The notes under the pieces are model-generated. The model did no database searches. It was not told the origin of the DNA and worked only from the letters and a program-made list of their open reading frames with translations. A DNA stretch of 8,637 nucleotides, from positions 1 through 8,637 of the forward strand of contig PPDG01000317.1 in NCBI GenBank assembly GCA_002899795.1. Direction: 5' to 3'. Source of the stretch: Desulfobacteraceae bacterium. Its GTDB lineage: Bacteria; Desulfobacterota; Syntrophobacteria; BM002. The position numbers and the translations under genes were made by a program. Numbering within the stretch: position 1 is the first letter of the stretch; every line of letters starts with the position of its first letter. Shown in pieces: positions 1 to 6,387 of the stretch.

Positions 1-148
1 ACGGATATGGCCGCCCTTCCTGGCGTCCTCGGGTGTCGGCTCCTGCGACGTACCGTTCAGGTACGCCTCGGAACCAACACCCTGCGGTTGCCAGGTGGCA
101 CGCCCATCTTCGTAGTCTCGCGACAGCAATTCATGAAATGTCCGGGCT
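1..148 (+). mobile_element. Copy 1 (partial) of a terminal-inverted-repeat element, upstream of tex
   Basis: From about position 4 to 148 this is colinear, without any gap, with the reverse complement of 2474-2618; I count 120 of 145 identical bases (about 83%). It ends in the terminal repeat at 128-148 (AATTCATGAAATGTCCGGGC plus T), which matches the ends of the complete copy downstream of tex. The left end lies outside the window, so it may be another MITE or the end of a longer insertion sequence. Frame 1 is open from base 1 to a TAA at 148-150, and the same frame is kept in the other copy, which could be the remnant of a transposase C-terminus. I do not recognise the family. A CGTAC/GTACG hairpin lies near 48-65. 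Confidence 0.7.
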
Positions 149-171
149 AACAATAACAAACAGGGGAACAA

Positions 172-2445
172 ATGAACGAAAAGCATATCGCCAAGATCGC
201 TGAGGAACTCAAACTTGGGACACAACAGGTCCTGGCTACGTCAGCTCTGCTCGAGGAAGGGGCCACAATCCCCTTTGTTGCCCGCTACAGAAAGGAGGCC
301 ACCGGTTCGCTGGATGAGGTAGCTTTAAGAACCATCCGTGACCGACTCCACCAGTTGCAGGAGTTGGACAAGCGGAGAGAGGCGATAGTGAAATCTCTGG
401 ACGAGCGGGAGCTTCTTACTGTTGAGCTGAGAGATAACATTCTGTCGGCTGAGACCCTTGCGGTCTTAGAGGATATATATCTGCCATATCGCCCCAAACG
501 GCGCACGCGGGCAACTGTTGCCAGAGAGAAAGGGCTGGAGCCTTTGGCCCAGAAGATTTTTGCCCAAGAGGAGACCACAGATCCAAACCAAGAGGCTGAA
601 GCCTTTCTTAATGCCGACAAGGGAGTGGAGGTGGTTGAGGACGCCCTTGCCGGCGCACGAGACATTGTCGCGGAGTGGGTAAATGAAGATCAAGAGGCCA
701 GAGCGAAAATGCGAGCATTATATACTCACAAGGCAATCTTTCACGCCAAGGTAGTTGCGGGCAAGGAGACTGAAGGAAGAAAGTACAGGGACTATTTTGA
801 TTGGCAAGAGGTTGCGGCAAAGGCTCCGTCTCACAGAATTCTGGCCATGCGTCGAGGAGAAAAAGAGAGTTTTTTGACTGTTCGTGTACATCCTCCTGAG
901 GATGAAGCTTTGGCTCTTCTGGAGACTTTGTTTGTTAGGGGAGATTGCGCTGCCGCCCTGCAGGTCAAAGCGGCTGTGCGCGACAGTTACAAACGGCTCC
1001 TCTCCCCGTCTATGGAAACGGAGATCCGTTTAGCCAGCAAAGAGCGTGCAGATGCGGAGGCGATCAATGTCTTTGCCGACAACCTTCGACAACTTCTGCT
1101 CGCTCCACCTCTCGGCCAGAAAAATATTCTGGCCATAGATCCTGGCTACCGCACAGGCTGCAAAGTGGTTTGCCAGGATCGCCAGGGGAAACTCCTGCAT
1201 ACCAAAACTGTCTATCCCTTCACATCGGAGAAGAGCAAACGGGAGACATTGGCTACGCTCGGTGAATTGTGTAAACGTTACCAGGTGGAGGCCATAGCCG
1301 TGGGGAACGGTACAGGTGGGCGTGAACTGGAGGCTCTGGTCAAAACCCTGGATCTTCCTGACAACATTCCGCTAGTAATGGTCGACGAGAGCGGCGCTTC
1401 CGTTTATTCCGCTTCAGCAGCGGCCAGGGCAGAGTTTCCAGACCTCGATGTGACGGTTCGTGGTGCAGTTTCCATTGGCAGGAGGCTCATGGATCCACTC
1501 GCCGAACTCGTGAAAATCGACCCCAAATCAATTGGGGTGGGACAATACCAACACGACGTGGACCAGCAGGCTTTGAAAAAAAGCCTGGATGACGTAGTGA
1601 CCAGCTGTGTCAATGGCGTCGGGGTTGAAGTCAATACCGCAAGTGAGCAGTTACTCACTTACGTTTCCGGACTCGGACCACAGCTGGCGAAGAACATCTT
1701 CAACTACCGCAATGAGCACGGCCCGTTTCTGTGCAGGGAGGACCTAAAAAAAGTACCCCGGCTGGGTCCCAAGGCCTTCCAGCAGGCAGCGGGATTCTTG
1801 CGCATCAGAAATGGCAAGAATCCCCTCGATGCCAGCGCTGTTCACCCTGAATCCTACTCCATTGTCAAGGCCATGGCCGGCGATCTAGGCTGCTCAGTGG
1901 AGGAACTGGTGGATGATGAAGAGGTAAGGCAGAAGATTGATCTGTCAACCTATGTGACGGAAAAGGTAGGAATGCCCACTCTCACTGACATTGTCGCCGA
2001 GCTTGCCAAACCTGGCCGTGATCCGCGTCAAGAGTTCGAGGTCTTTGCCTTTGCCGAGGAAGTGCAGACCATAGATGATTTGCGACCTGGCATGAAGTTA
2101 CCAGGGATCATCACCAACGTCACGGCCTTTGGAGCTTTCGTGGACATAGGTGTCAAACAGGATGGCTTGGTTCACGTGAGCCAACTGGCGGACCGTTTCG
2201 TCAGAAACCCTCGTGAGGTGGTCAAGGTTCAGCAACGAGTAACGGTCACAATCCTGGATGTCGATCTGGAAAGGAACAGAATCTCTCTTTCCATGAAAGA
2301 GAATCCTGGGCGGTCTCCCAAAAGGAAAGAGAAGGGGTCTAAGCGAGGAAGCAACGGCAAGGAGAAGAGGAGACCAGAGACCACGGGGCCCACCCCTTTC
2401 AATGCCCCATTTGCCCGTGCTCTCAAGAAAAAGTCTGGAGATTAG
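172..2445 (+). CDS. tex: Tex, transcription accessory / S1 RNA-binding protein
   Basis: Complete 757-residue Tex/YhgF-family protein, of normal length for the family. It is a cytoplasmic nucleic-acid-binding protein linked to transcription and expression tolerance; its exact reaction is not settled. Domains in order: helical Tex N-terminal region (about 1-190); YqgF/RNase H-like domain starting near ILAIDPGYRTG, with D323 in DPG; helix-hairpin-helix region from about 480 (VNGVGVEVNTAS, then SGLGPQLA and PRLGPKA); S1 domain about 640-709 (GIITNVTAFGAFVDIG, GLVHVSQL, ISLSMK); then a Lys/Arg-rich tail of about 48 residues. The ATG follows AGGGG with 6-nt spacing. The gene stands alone between two inverted copies of a repeated element, with only 23 and 28 bp of unique DNA on each side, so its promoter may lie inside the upstream copy. 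No terminator was seen apart from the element itself. Confidence 0.97.
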   Translation: MNEKHIAKIAEELKLGTQQVLATSALLEEGATIPFVARYRKEATGSLDEVALRTIRDRLHQLQELDKRREAIVKSLDERELLTVELRDNILSAETLAVLEDIYLPYRPKRRTRATVAREKGLEPLAQKIFAQEETTDPNQEAEAFLNADKGVEVVEDALAGARDIVAEWVNEDQEARAKMRALYTHKAIFHAKVVAGKETEGRKYRDYFDWQEVAAKAPSHRILAMRRGEKESFLTVRVHPPEDEALALLETLFVRGDCAAALQVKAAVRDSYKRLLSPSMETEIRLASKERADAEAINVFADNLRQLLLAPPLGQKNILAIDPGYRTGCKVVCQDRQGKLLHTKTVYPFTSEKSKRETLATLGELCKRYQVEAIAVGNGTGGRELEALVKTLDLPDNIPLVMVDESGASVYSASAAARAEFPDLDVTVRGAVSIGRRLMDPLAELVKIDPKSIGVGQYQHDVDQQALKKSLDDVVTSCVNGVGVEVNTASEQLLTYVSGLGPQLAKNIFNYRNEHGPFLCREDLKKVPRLGPKAFQQAAGFLRIRNGKNPLDASAVHPESYSIVKAMAGDLGCSVEELVDDEEVRQKIDLSTYVTEKVGMPTLTDIVAELAKPGRDPRQEFEVFAFAEEVQTIDDLRPGMKLPGIITNVTAFGAFVDIGVKQDGLVHVSQLADRFVRNPREVVKVQQRVTVTILDVDLERNRISLSMKENPGRSPKRKEKGSKRGSNGKEKRRPETTGPTPFNAPFARALKKKSGD

Positions 2446-2473
2446 TGGTCATCCTCAAGGCCTGACTGGATTG

Positions 2474-2655
2474 AGCCCGGATAATTCATGAATTGGTGTT
2501 GCGAGACTGTGAAGATGAACGTGCCGCCGGGCAACCGCAGGGGCTTGAATCCGAGGCGTACTTGAACAGTACGTCGCAGGGTTCGAGGCCCGAGGACGTC
2601 CGGAAGGGCGTTCATATCCACAGGCGGAGTAGTCAATTCATAAATTATCCGGGCT
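2474..2655 (-). mobile_element. Complete 182-bp MITE-like element with 21-bp terminal inverted repeats
   Basis: The left end (2474-2494) begins AGCCCGGATAATTCATGAAT and the right end (2635-2655), read on the other strand, begins AGCCCGGATAATTTATGAAT: 20 of 21 bases match. The left end contains the 12-bp palindrome AATTCATGAATT. The interior (2474-2618, minus strand) is about 83% identical to the repeat upstream of tex, in opposite orientation. No transposase is present. One minus-strand frame stays open across the element (about 60 codons), which may be a remnant of a parent transposase or a coincidence. I see no clear target-site duplication. On the right its last bases supply part of the stop codon of the neighbouring cysteine-rich gene. 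Confidence 0.8.
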
Positions 2656-2962
2656 AGCTCGTACCGATAACTGACTCATGCATTGTTCTGCGTATCCGTG
2701 TATACCACACATGAGCAGTCAATTTACGATATTCCTCTCCACCCTCGCATAAACAGAACAATAGCTGACCGTGACATTTGGAGCATTGCTCGACACCACA
2801 ACCGAGGTGATGAAAGCCACCCATTCCAACCAAACATTCCGGGCAATTGTGGGGTACAAGACTGAGCTGGGTTTCATTTCCAAAGGGGATTTGCTCTTTA
2901 AGTCTTTTCATGCACGAATATGCCTTTTCTTTCTCCTGCTCGCAAAGTTCACAGATTGCCAC
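2654..2962 (-). CDS. Small cysteine-rich (zinc-binding) protein
   Basis: 102 residues with twelve or so potential metal ligands: C4xxC7, C17, C40xxC43, H51-H52, C55, C60xxC63-H64, C70 and C72. The segment GGFHHLGC...EQCSKCHGQLLFC resembles small uncharacterised bacterial proteins with an HHLGC...CPxCGGQ-type core, so zinc binding is likely; the cellular role is unknown. The start is GTG (2960-2962), chosen because AAAGGAG stands 8 nt upstream (2971-2977) and a sigma-70-like promoter lies just before it. The stop TAG (2654-2656) is formed at the junction with the MITE, so the last residues may be foreign and the original C-terminus lost. There is no operon partner. Confidence 0.75.
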   Translation of the reverse strand: MAICELCEQEKEKAYSCMKRLKEQIPFGNETQLSLVPHNCPECLVGMGGFHHLGCGVEQCSKCHGQLLFCLCEGGEEYRKLTAHVWYTRIRRTMHESVIGTS

Positions 2963-2988
2963 CCTGGCAGCTCCTTTCTTGTGGCCGG

Positions 2989-3016
2989 CTTATAATGATG
3001 GTCAGACCGAACTCAA
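2989..3016 (-). promoter_or_regulatory. Sigma-70-like promoter of the cysteine-rich gene
   Basis: Minus strand: TTGAGT (-35, 3011-3016), 16-bp spacer, TATAAG (-10, 2989-2994). Predicted start near 2982, giving a leader of about 20 nt that holds just the AAAGGAG ribosome-binding site. Spacer and -35 are only moderately close to consensus. Confidence 0.45.
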
Positions 3017-3412
3017 TACCCCTGAGACTAATCTTTACTAATGGATAAGGAGTTCGTCAAACGTGGTTAGCCCTGAAAAATAGGATTTGCCTTCTGGAGT
3101 TATACACACGGACTAACTAAACGGCAGGACAGGAAAACCTTGATGCCAACTCTACAACACATGAAAATCAATATACAATTTCAGCCCATATAATAAACTG
3201 AGTAATATCTTTATGATAAATGTGTTATTTACAATGTTATTTGTGGGGCTATCCCAAGCTTTTCTGCTATTTTCTTCCATTTTCGCAAAAAATCGTATCT
3301 AAGAGCAGCCGAACACGATGTGTGGGAAATTGCCACAACTTTATCGAGAAGAGAGTGACAACGGGAGGCTCACGAATGGACTGACAAGAGTCAAACGCAG
3401 ACTGGATCCCTT
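3017..3412. other. Gene-free AT-rich spacer with a short direct repeat
   Basis: No convincing coding frame on either strand. The only pattern noted is a 10-bp direct repeat with 12-bp period, TGTTATTTAC (3223-3232) and TGTTATTTGT (3235-3244), in an AT-rich stretch; it could be an operator or chance. No clear terminator for the gene ending at 3413. Confidence 0.5.
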
Positions 3413-3949
3413 TCACCTGACCATGTAAACATTTTGGCCCAATTTTTTAATGTGACCTTGCGATATTAATGCCTCTAGACCAGGTTCTAATATCTCCAGG
3501 GTAAAATCGGTTGATACAAAGAGGTCTCTAAATTCCAGTGCCCCTTCTGGATGAACCCCGGCCCAAGATTGTATCAAAGTCCGGAGTATCTCCTCAGCCT
3601 CAGTACCGGAAAACTCACGTCCCGAGTACTCTCTAAAATTTGATGATGTGAGCACCTGGCGATCGTCAGTGGAGAGAAGGTTGAGGGAGTCGGCTTCAAC
3701 ATGATGGCGCAAGAACCGAATGAGAAGCCATTCGAGGGGAATCTTAAGTTTATACAAACCATAATCTTCGAGGAATTCCTTACTCACAGCAAGGGAGGTT
3801 GTCCACGCATCAAAAGAGTCTGAGAAATTGACACCCCTCACCGTATGGTCGATGAGGAAGCGGTCAGAGGCCCGCTTGCTGTTTAATTCTTCAATGCTCA
3901 GGCTGTATGCCTTGTCAGGCAGTATCAGTAGATTGGGAAAACGCAACAT
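3413..3949 (-). CDS. Unrecognised protein, possible C-terminal winged helix, sigma-54 promoter
   Basis: 178 residues from ATG 3947-3949 (MLRFPNLLILPDK...); a TTG at 3971-3973 would give 186. No signal peptide or membrane segment. The last 45 or so residues (EFRDLFVSTDFTLEILEPGL, then EALISQGHIKKLGQNVYMV) have the helix-helix-strand rhythm of a winged-helix DNA-binding domain; this is a reading by eye, not a family match. The acidic middle part is unrecognised. It is transcribed alone from a sigma-54 promoter at 4046-4061. The start is uncertain: the strongest Shine-Dalgarno (AGGAGG, 4007-4012) is too far from either start and is followed by another open frame (see findings). Confidence 0.75.
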   Translation of the reverse strand: MLRFPNLLILPDKAYSLSIEELNSKRASDRFLIDHTVRGVNFSDSFDAWTTSLAVSKEFLEDYGLYKLKIPLEWLLIRFLRHHVEADSLNLLSTDDRQVLTSSNFREYSGREFSGTEAEEILRTLIQSWAGVHPEGALEFRDLFVSTDFTLEILEPGLEALISQGHIKKLGQNVYMVR

Positions 3950-4045
3950 CTTGGTAGCACCCTGGATGAGCAACTAGCTTCTGGTAGAGATCTCTTCCTC
4001 GCAACTCCTCCTAAAATTTATTGAGATTACTGGCCGTTATCTTTA

Positions 4046-4061
4046 CGCAAATATAGTGCCA
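4046..4061 (-). promoter_or_regulatory. Sigma-54 (-24/-12) promoter
   Basis: Minus strand TGGCACTATATTTGCG matches the -24/-12 consensus TGGCACG-N4-TTGCW at TGGCAC and TTGC with correct GG-N10-GC spacing. Predicted start near 4035, leader of about 86 nt to the ATG at 3949. It requires an enhancer-binding activator by family rule; a 14-bp dyad about 120 bp upstream is a candidate site. Confidence 0.8.
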
Positions 4062-4148
4062 AGTGAAGAATTCGGGACCAAAGGACCCGGCCTAAGGACC
4101 AAGTTTTCGATGTTGAATCATTTCCCTGCCTCACTCTTCTCATTCACA

Positions 4149-4162
4149 GGTTCACCTGAACC
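4149..4162. repeat. Inverted repeat, candidate activator site
   Basis: GGTTCACCTGAACC: perfect 6-bp arms around a 2-bp centre. It lies between the zinc-ribbon gene stop (4178) and the sigma-54 promoter, at about -120 from its predicted start, the usual place for an enhancer-binding-protein site. There is no T-run in either direction, so a terminator is unlikely. No second copy was found near the other three sigma-54 promoters. Confidence 0.4.
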
Positions 4163-4177
4163 ACACTGAGGTCCCCG

Positions 4178-4387
4178 TCAGGAGGCAAGGACCGTTTTCA
4201 ATTCTCCGTTGATCCAGTACTCTACAAAGTACTGTTTGCATGCAACACATCGATAATAAAAACCCTCTACTCCCCCCTTGATCTCTCCCTTCGTATTCAA
4301 AAGGCGGACATTTCCCGCGCCTGCACCACAAAATATGCACTTCTTATCCCCGGTCAAATAATCCCTTCTATAGGTAGAATCTGTCAT
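4178..4387 (-). CDS. Small zinc-ribbon protein (CxxC...CxxC)
   Basis: 69 residues with C17xxC20-G and C47xxC50 separated by 26 residues, a standard two-knuckle zinc ribbon (KKCIFCGAGAG ... YYRCVACKQYF). Such proteins commonly bind nucleic acid or protein partners; nothing narrows the function here. The ATG overlaps the stop of the preceding gene (ATGA, 4384-4387), and its ribosome-binding site AAGGAAG lies within that gene's last codons, so translation is probably coupled. No terminator with a T-run follows. Confidence 0.8.
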   Translation of the reverse strand: MTDSTYRRDYLTGDKKCIFCGAGAGNVRLLNTKGEIKGGVEGFYYRCVACKQYFVEYWINGELKTVLAS

Positions 4388-4602
4388 TGAAGCTTCCTTT
4401 TGAGAAACTTGACTAGATTCCTCACGTTGAATTGACCGACCAAAAGAGTAACGTTTGCAGTCAAGTCCGCAAGGCGGCCGTATGCATGGACAACGTCGGC
4501 TTTCCCTTCACCTTCTATCTTGTCCATCGCCGCACCTAGCTCATCTCGAATAGACCCAAGCTCGGTTATCAATCCCAATGCCATTTTATTCAGCTTCGCC
4601 AT
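4384..4602 (-). CDS. Small helical protein of unknown function, coupled to a zinc ribbon
   Basis: 72 residues from ATG 4600-4602 (MAKLNKMALGLITELGS...). GTG at 4603-4605 is an alternative start one codon longer; ATG is preferred because AAGG lies 7 nt upstream. The sequence is amphipathic and predicted mostly helical, with hydrophobic spacing suited to a coiled coil or helical bundle and a basic end (NLVKFLKRKLQ). No known domain recognised. It is the first gene of a two-gene unit: its TGA overlaps the ATG of the zinc-ribbon gene by 4 nt, which suggests the two products act together. Confidence 0.75.
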   Translation of the reverse strand: MAKLNKMALGLITELGSIRDELGAAMDKIEGEGKADVVHAYGRLADLTANVTLLVGQFNVRNLVKFLKRKLQ

Positions 4603-4683
4603 CACTGCGCCTTTTGTTAATGATCAACTGTCACTTACTCTCAACAAGGCTCTATCCCCTGACTGACTGCCATTAGATCTTTA

Positions 4684-4711
4684 ATTGTATAATCAGACTT
4701 CCAACAGTCAA
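4684..4711 (-). promoter_or_regulatory. Sigma-70-like promoter of the coupled helical/zinc-ribbon pair
   Basis: Minus strand: TTGACT (-35, 4706-4711), 16-bp spacer, TACAAT (-10, 4684-4689). Predicted start about 75 bp before the ATG at 4602. Unlike the other units to its right, this pair has no -24/-12 element. Confidence 0.55.
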
Positions 4712-4735
4712 GGTCTCCCGAGTAAAGGATCCGGG

Positions 4736-4831
4736 CCCAAAGGGAACGGCTCAAGGCACAGGGCACAAGGAAAAAACGATAAAAGAAAACTTATTCTCTC
4801 CTTATGCCTTGCGCCTTACGCCTTGTGCCTT
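4736..4831. repeat. Composite intergenic repeat with four tandem heptamers and an inverted arm
   Basis: Four head-to-tail heptamers ATGCCTT, GCGCCTT, ACGCCTT, GTGCCTT occupy 4804-4831. Facing them at 4753-4770 is AAGGCACAGGGCACAAGG, which pairs with 4814-4831 at 15 of 18 positions around a loop of about 43 nt. A GC-rich stretch (4736-4752) precedes it. It lies between two minus-strand genes and is non-coding. It resembles dispersed heptamer-type intergenic repeats in environmental proteobacterial genomes; that link is from memory, not a search. Confidence 0.65.
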
Positions 4832-4850
4832 AAACCTCTTCTTTTCGATG

Positions 4851-5408
4851 CTATGGCTGCACTTTCTCAATTTCTTTTGCTTGTTTCTCCCTCATTCTCA
4901 ACAGTATTTCAATACTATTTCTGTACGTCTCTATTAATGACTGCACTATCTTCATAGATCTATCTAGTTGTTGTAAGGCTGCGGTATTCTCTATTCCAGA
5001 ATATGCAACTTGAATGGGTCTCAAACTTGCCGTCGTACTCTCCAAAGAATTCTGCAATTCAATTATCCTGTCATTTATAAACTGCAATTTAAATTTTTCC
5101 TTTAAAGCCAGCACTGCTCCTAGTAAATTACCTTCAAAGTAAGCAACAGTTGCAACATATTTTAACTCAGTCACCGCATCAACTATAAAATCCTCCTGTA
5201 AAGTGATTTTGCCCTCCCTCTCTTGTACTATTCTTAGCAACTCGTCCTTAATGCTAAATAACTCTTGTGCTCGCTCACCCAACTGTAGTGCTTGAACCAC
5301 CAAGGCAGCAGTAGTTGCTTTTAATCTCTGTTCTTTTTTCTGGATTGCAGAAAGGGTATTACAAGGAAGGATCATCATGAACAACAGTACTACCAAAACC
5401 TTTTTCAT
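4851..5408 (-). CDS. Exported helical / coiled-coil protein of unknown function
   Basis: 185 residues. The N-terminus MKKVLVVLLFMMILP is a Sec-type signal peptide (two lysines, hydrophobic core) with a likely cut after LSA near residue 21; there is no lipobox (one Cys at 16 within the signal). The remainder is Glu/Lys/Gln-rich and almost entirely helical with heptad-like leucines, so a soluble periplasmic coiled coil is likely. No known family recognised. The ATG follows AAGGAG by 9 nt. Upstream is a 290-bp non-coding stretch with a sigma-54 promoter and a strong terminator, so it is transcribed either by read-through of that terminator or from a weak sigma-70-like promoter at 5519-5547 (TTGCAC-N17-TAACCT). 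Its codons look more AT-rich than those of tex. Confidence 0.8.
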   Translation of the reverse strand: MKKVLVVLLFMMILPCNTLSAIQKKEQRLKATTAALVVQALQLGERAQELFSIKDELLRIVQEREGKITLQEDFIVDAVTELKYVATVAYFEGNLLGAVLALKEKFKLQFINDRIIELQNSLESTTASLRPIQVAYSGIENTAALQQLDRSMKIVQSLIETYRNSIEILLRMREKQAKEIEKVQP

Positions 5409-5571
5409 TTCATTTCACTCCTTCTTGTTCTTACATGCCTCTCCGCAAACTCCCTTGCAACCGCCTTCTTCACTTCTTTTCCTCGCTTCAGCCCAGGCAG
5501 TCAGCGGGAAGTGACGGTAGGTTACAGCAAGCAAAAAGCACGTGCAAGGGGAAAGGTGATACCTGGTAGGC

Positions 5572-5608
5572 AAAAAAACCCCCACCGACTCTTCCAAGCC
5601 GATGGGGG
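5572..5608 (-). terminator. Strong Rho-independent terminator
   Basis: Minus-strand transcript: CCCCCATCGGCT (5597-5608), loop of about five bases, AGTCGGTGGGGG (5579-5590), then seven Ts (5572-5578). The stem pairs 10 of 12 positions, including five G-C pairs at the base. It ends either the PilZ-IHF-PilZ operon, the candidate small RNA, or both. Confidence 0.9.
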
Positions 5609-5653
5609 ACTAAAAGAGGGAAATGGTATTGGTGAGCCATACGCTCACCTTGC
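5572..5653 (-). ncRNA. Candidate sigma-54-dependent small RNA (about 82 nt)
   Basis: A near-consensus sigma-54 promoter (5664-5679) predicts a start near 5653, and a strong Rho-independent terminator ends at 5572; no gene lies between. The RNA would have a 5' hairpin with a perfect 7-bp stem (GGTGAGC/GCTCACC, 5631-5649, 5-nt loop), a pyrimidine-rich single-stranded linker (rc of 5612-5623: UUUCCCUCUUUU), and the terminator hairpin. That two-hairpin layout is usual for bacterial small RNAs. The alternative is an attenuated leader of the exported-protein gene starting at 5408; the GGAAGAG in the terminator loop can pair with CUCUUUU in the linker, which would suit such switching. It matches no RNA family I know. 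Confidence 0.55.
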
Positions 5654-5663
5654 TGACATTTGA

Positions 5664-5679
5664 TGCAAACATGGTGCCA
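5664..5679 (-). promoter_or_regulatory. Sigma-54 (-24/-12) promoter upstream of the terminator hairpin
   Basis: Minus strand TGGCACCATGTTTGCA: TGGCAC and TTGCA match consensus with GG-N10-GC spacing, the best or joint-best of the four in this window. It lies 22 bp past the stop codon of the second PilZ gene and points at the candidate small RNA and then the exported-protein gene. Confidence 0.8.
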
Positions 5680-5700
5680 AGGAAGTGTAAAAAGGAGGAC

Positions 5701-6048
5701 TTAATTTCTTTCAAAATGTTTGGCGAGCAGGCTTTTAAGAAGCTGGCGATCATCCGCGGAGATATGTGCAAACTTTACTCCAATACCGAAACCTGAAGTA
5801 GATTTATTGGGGGTGGTGACTGTATGCCAGATGACCCTGGCAACAATATTAAGCGATCTGCGGTGGGGGACATCAATTCTCACCCGCAATTTACCTTCCA
5901 CCTTTGACGGTTCCTGGCAAGAAATATGGGCGCCACTGGTGCTGACGTTCGTGGTTACCCCGGAGATGGCACCACGGGTAGTTTGTATATGTACGGGCCA
6001 TTTGACCTTGGCTCTGGGTTGGCCGCGACTTTTGATTCCTAAAACCAT
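5701..6048 (-). CDS. Single-domain PilZ protein (c-di-GMP receptor type)
   Basis: 115 residues, essentially one PilZ domain. Both c-di-GMP-binding motifs are present: R8-GQP-R12 (RxxxR) and N34-V-S36-TS-G39 (NxSxxG), so nucleotide binding is expected; the downstream effect is unknown. It shares PRAxVxWPV, xISCxxP and VxARVxW with the other PilZ protein of the operon and is probably its paralogue. The start is ATG 6046-6048; no good Shine-Dalgarno (GAGAG about 12 nt upstream), so it may rely on coupling to the IHF gene, which ends 51 bp before. It is the last gene of the PilZ-IHF-PilZ unit. Confidence 0.92.
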   Translation of the reverse strand: MVLGIKSRGQPRAKVKWPVHIQTTRGAISGVTTNVSTSGAHISCQEPSKVEGKLRVRIDVPHRRSLNIVARVIWHTVTTPNKSTSGFGIGVKFAHISADDRQLLKSLLAKHFERN

Positions 6049-6099
6049 TTCGAAGTAACTCTCTTTGGCTTGGGTCTGTGATGTAGCCCGGGATGCTAT

Positions 6100-6387
6100 C
6101 TATCTATTACCGTTAACCTTCTCCCTCAGTTTCCCCGAACACTTAAACGTTACCACCTTCTTCGCCGGCAGCACCAATGGTTTACCGGTGAGAGGATTCC
6201 TGCCCTTTCTCTCTTTTCTCTCACGGACGGAGAATTTTCCAAACCCGCTGATGAGGACATCCTTCCCATCTCCCAGGGTTCCTTTGATGATTTCGAAAAG
6301 GCAGTCAACCAGCTCAGCGGATTGTTTCTTGGTGCGGCCCACCCGATTGTGGATCACTTCAGCAATGACTGCTTTGGTTAAGGTCAT
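6100..6387 (-). CDS. ihfA: IHF alpha-like DNA-bending protein (copy 1)
   Basis: 95 residues, full HU/IHF length. It begins MTLTKAVIAEVI and has ISGFGKFSVRERKERKGRNP with the DNA-intercalating proline P65 in GRNP, then VVTFKCSGKLREKV; this pattern fits IHF alpha better than HU, though the alpha/beta/HU assignment is by eye. The start ATG has AGGAAGGA 8 nt upstream. It sits between two PilZ genes (gaps 56 and 51 bp). It is 60/95 identical to the second copy at 7729-8016. By family rule it bends DNA and often helps enhancer-bound activators reach sigma-54 polymerase. The beta partner is not in this window. Confidence 0.9.
   Translation of the reverse strand: MTLTKAVIAEVIHNRVGRTKKQSAELVDCLFEIIKGTLGDGKDVLISGFGKFSVRERKERKGRNPLTGKPLVLPAKKVVTFKCSGKLREKVNGNR

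Noticed and set aside
733..748. Fifth TGGC-N8-TTGC match, minus strand inside tex
   Set aside because: It lies within coding sequence, antisense to tex, with no minus-strand gene after it; taken as a chance match.
2442..2636. 64-residue minus-strand frame across the MITE, as a gene
   Set aside because: No ribosome-binding site, TTG start in the element end, and its tail runs out of the element into tex 3' DNA; kept only as a possible transposase remnant.
5566..5581. GG-N10-GC spacing within the terminator T-run, minus strand
   Set aside because: Arises from GGGGG followed by Ts and GC; lacks TGGCAC and has no sensible target.
5415..5597. 60-residue minus-strand frame before the exported-protein gene
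   Set aside because: It would start at TTG inside the terminator hairpin, has no ribosome-binding site and an unlikely composition.
5720..6058. 112-residue + strand frame antisense to the PilZ gene
   Set aside because: Shadow of a clear PilZ domain with both c-di-GMP motifs on the other strand.
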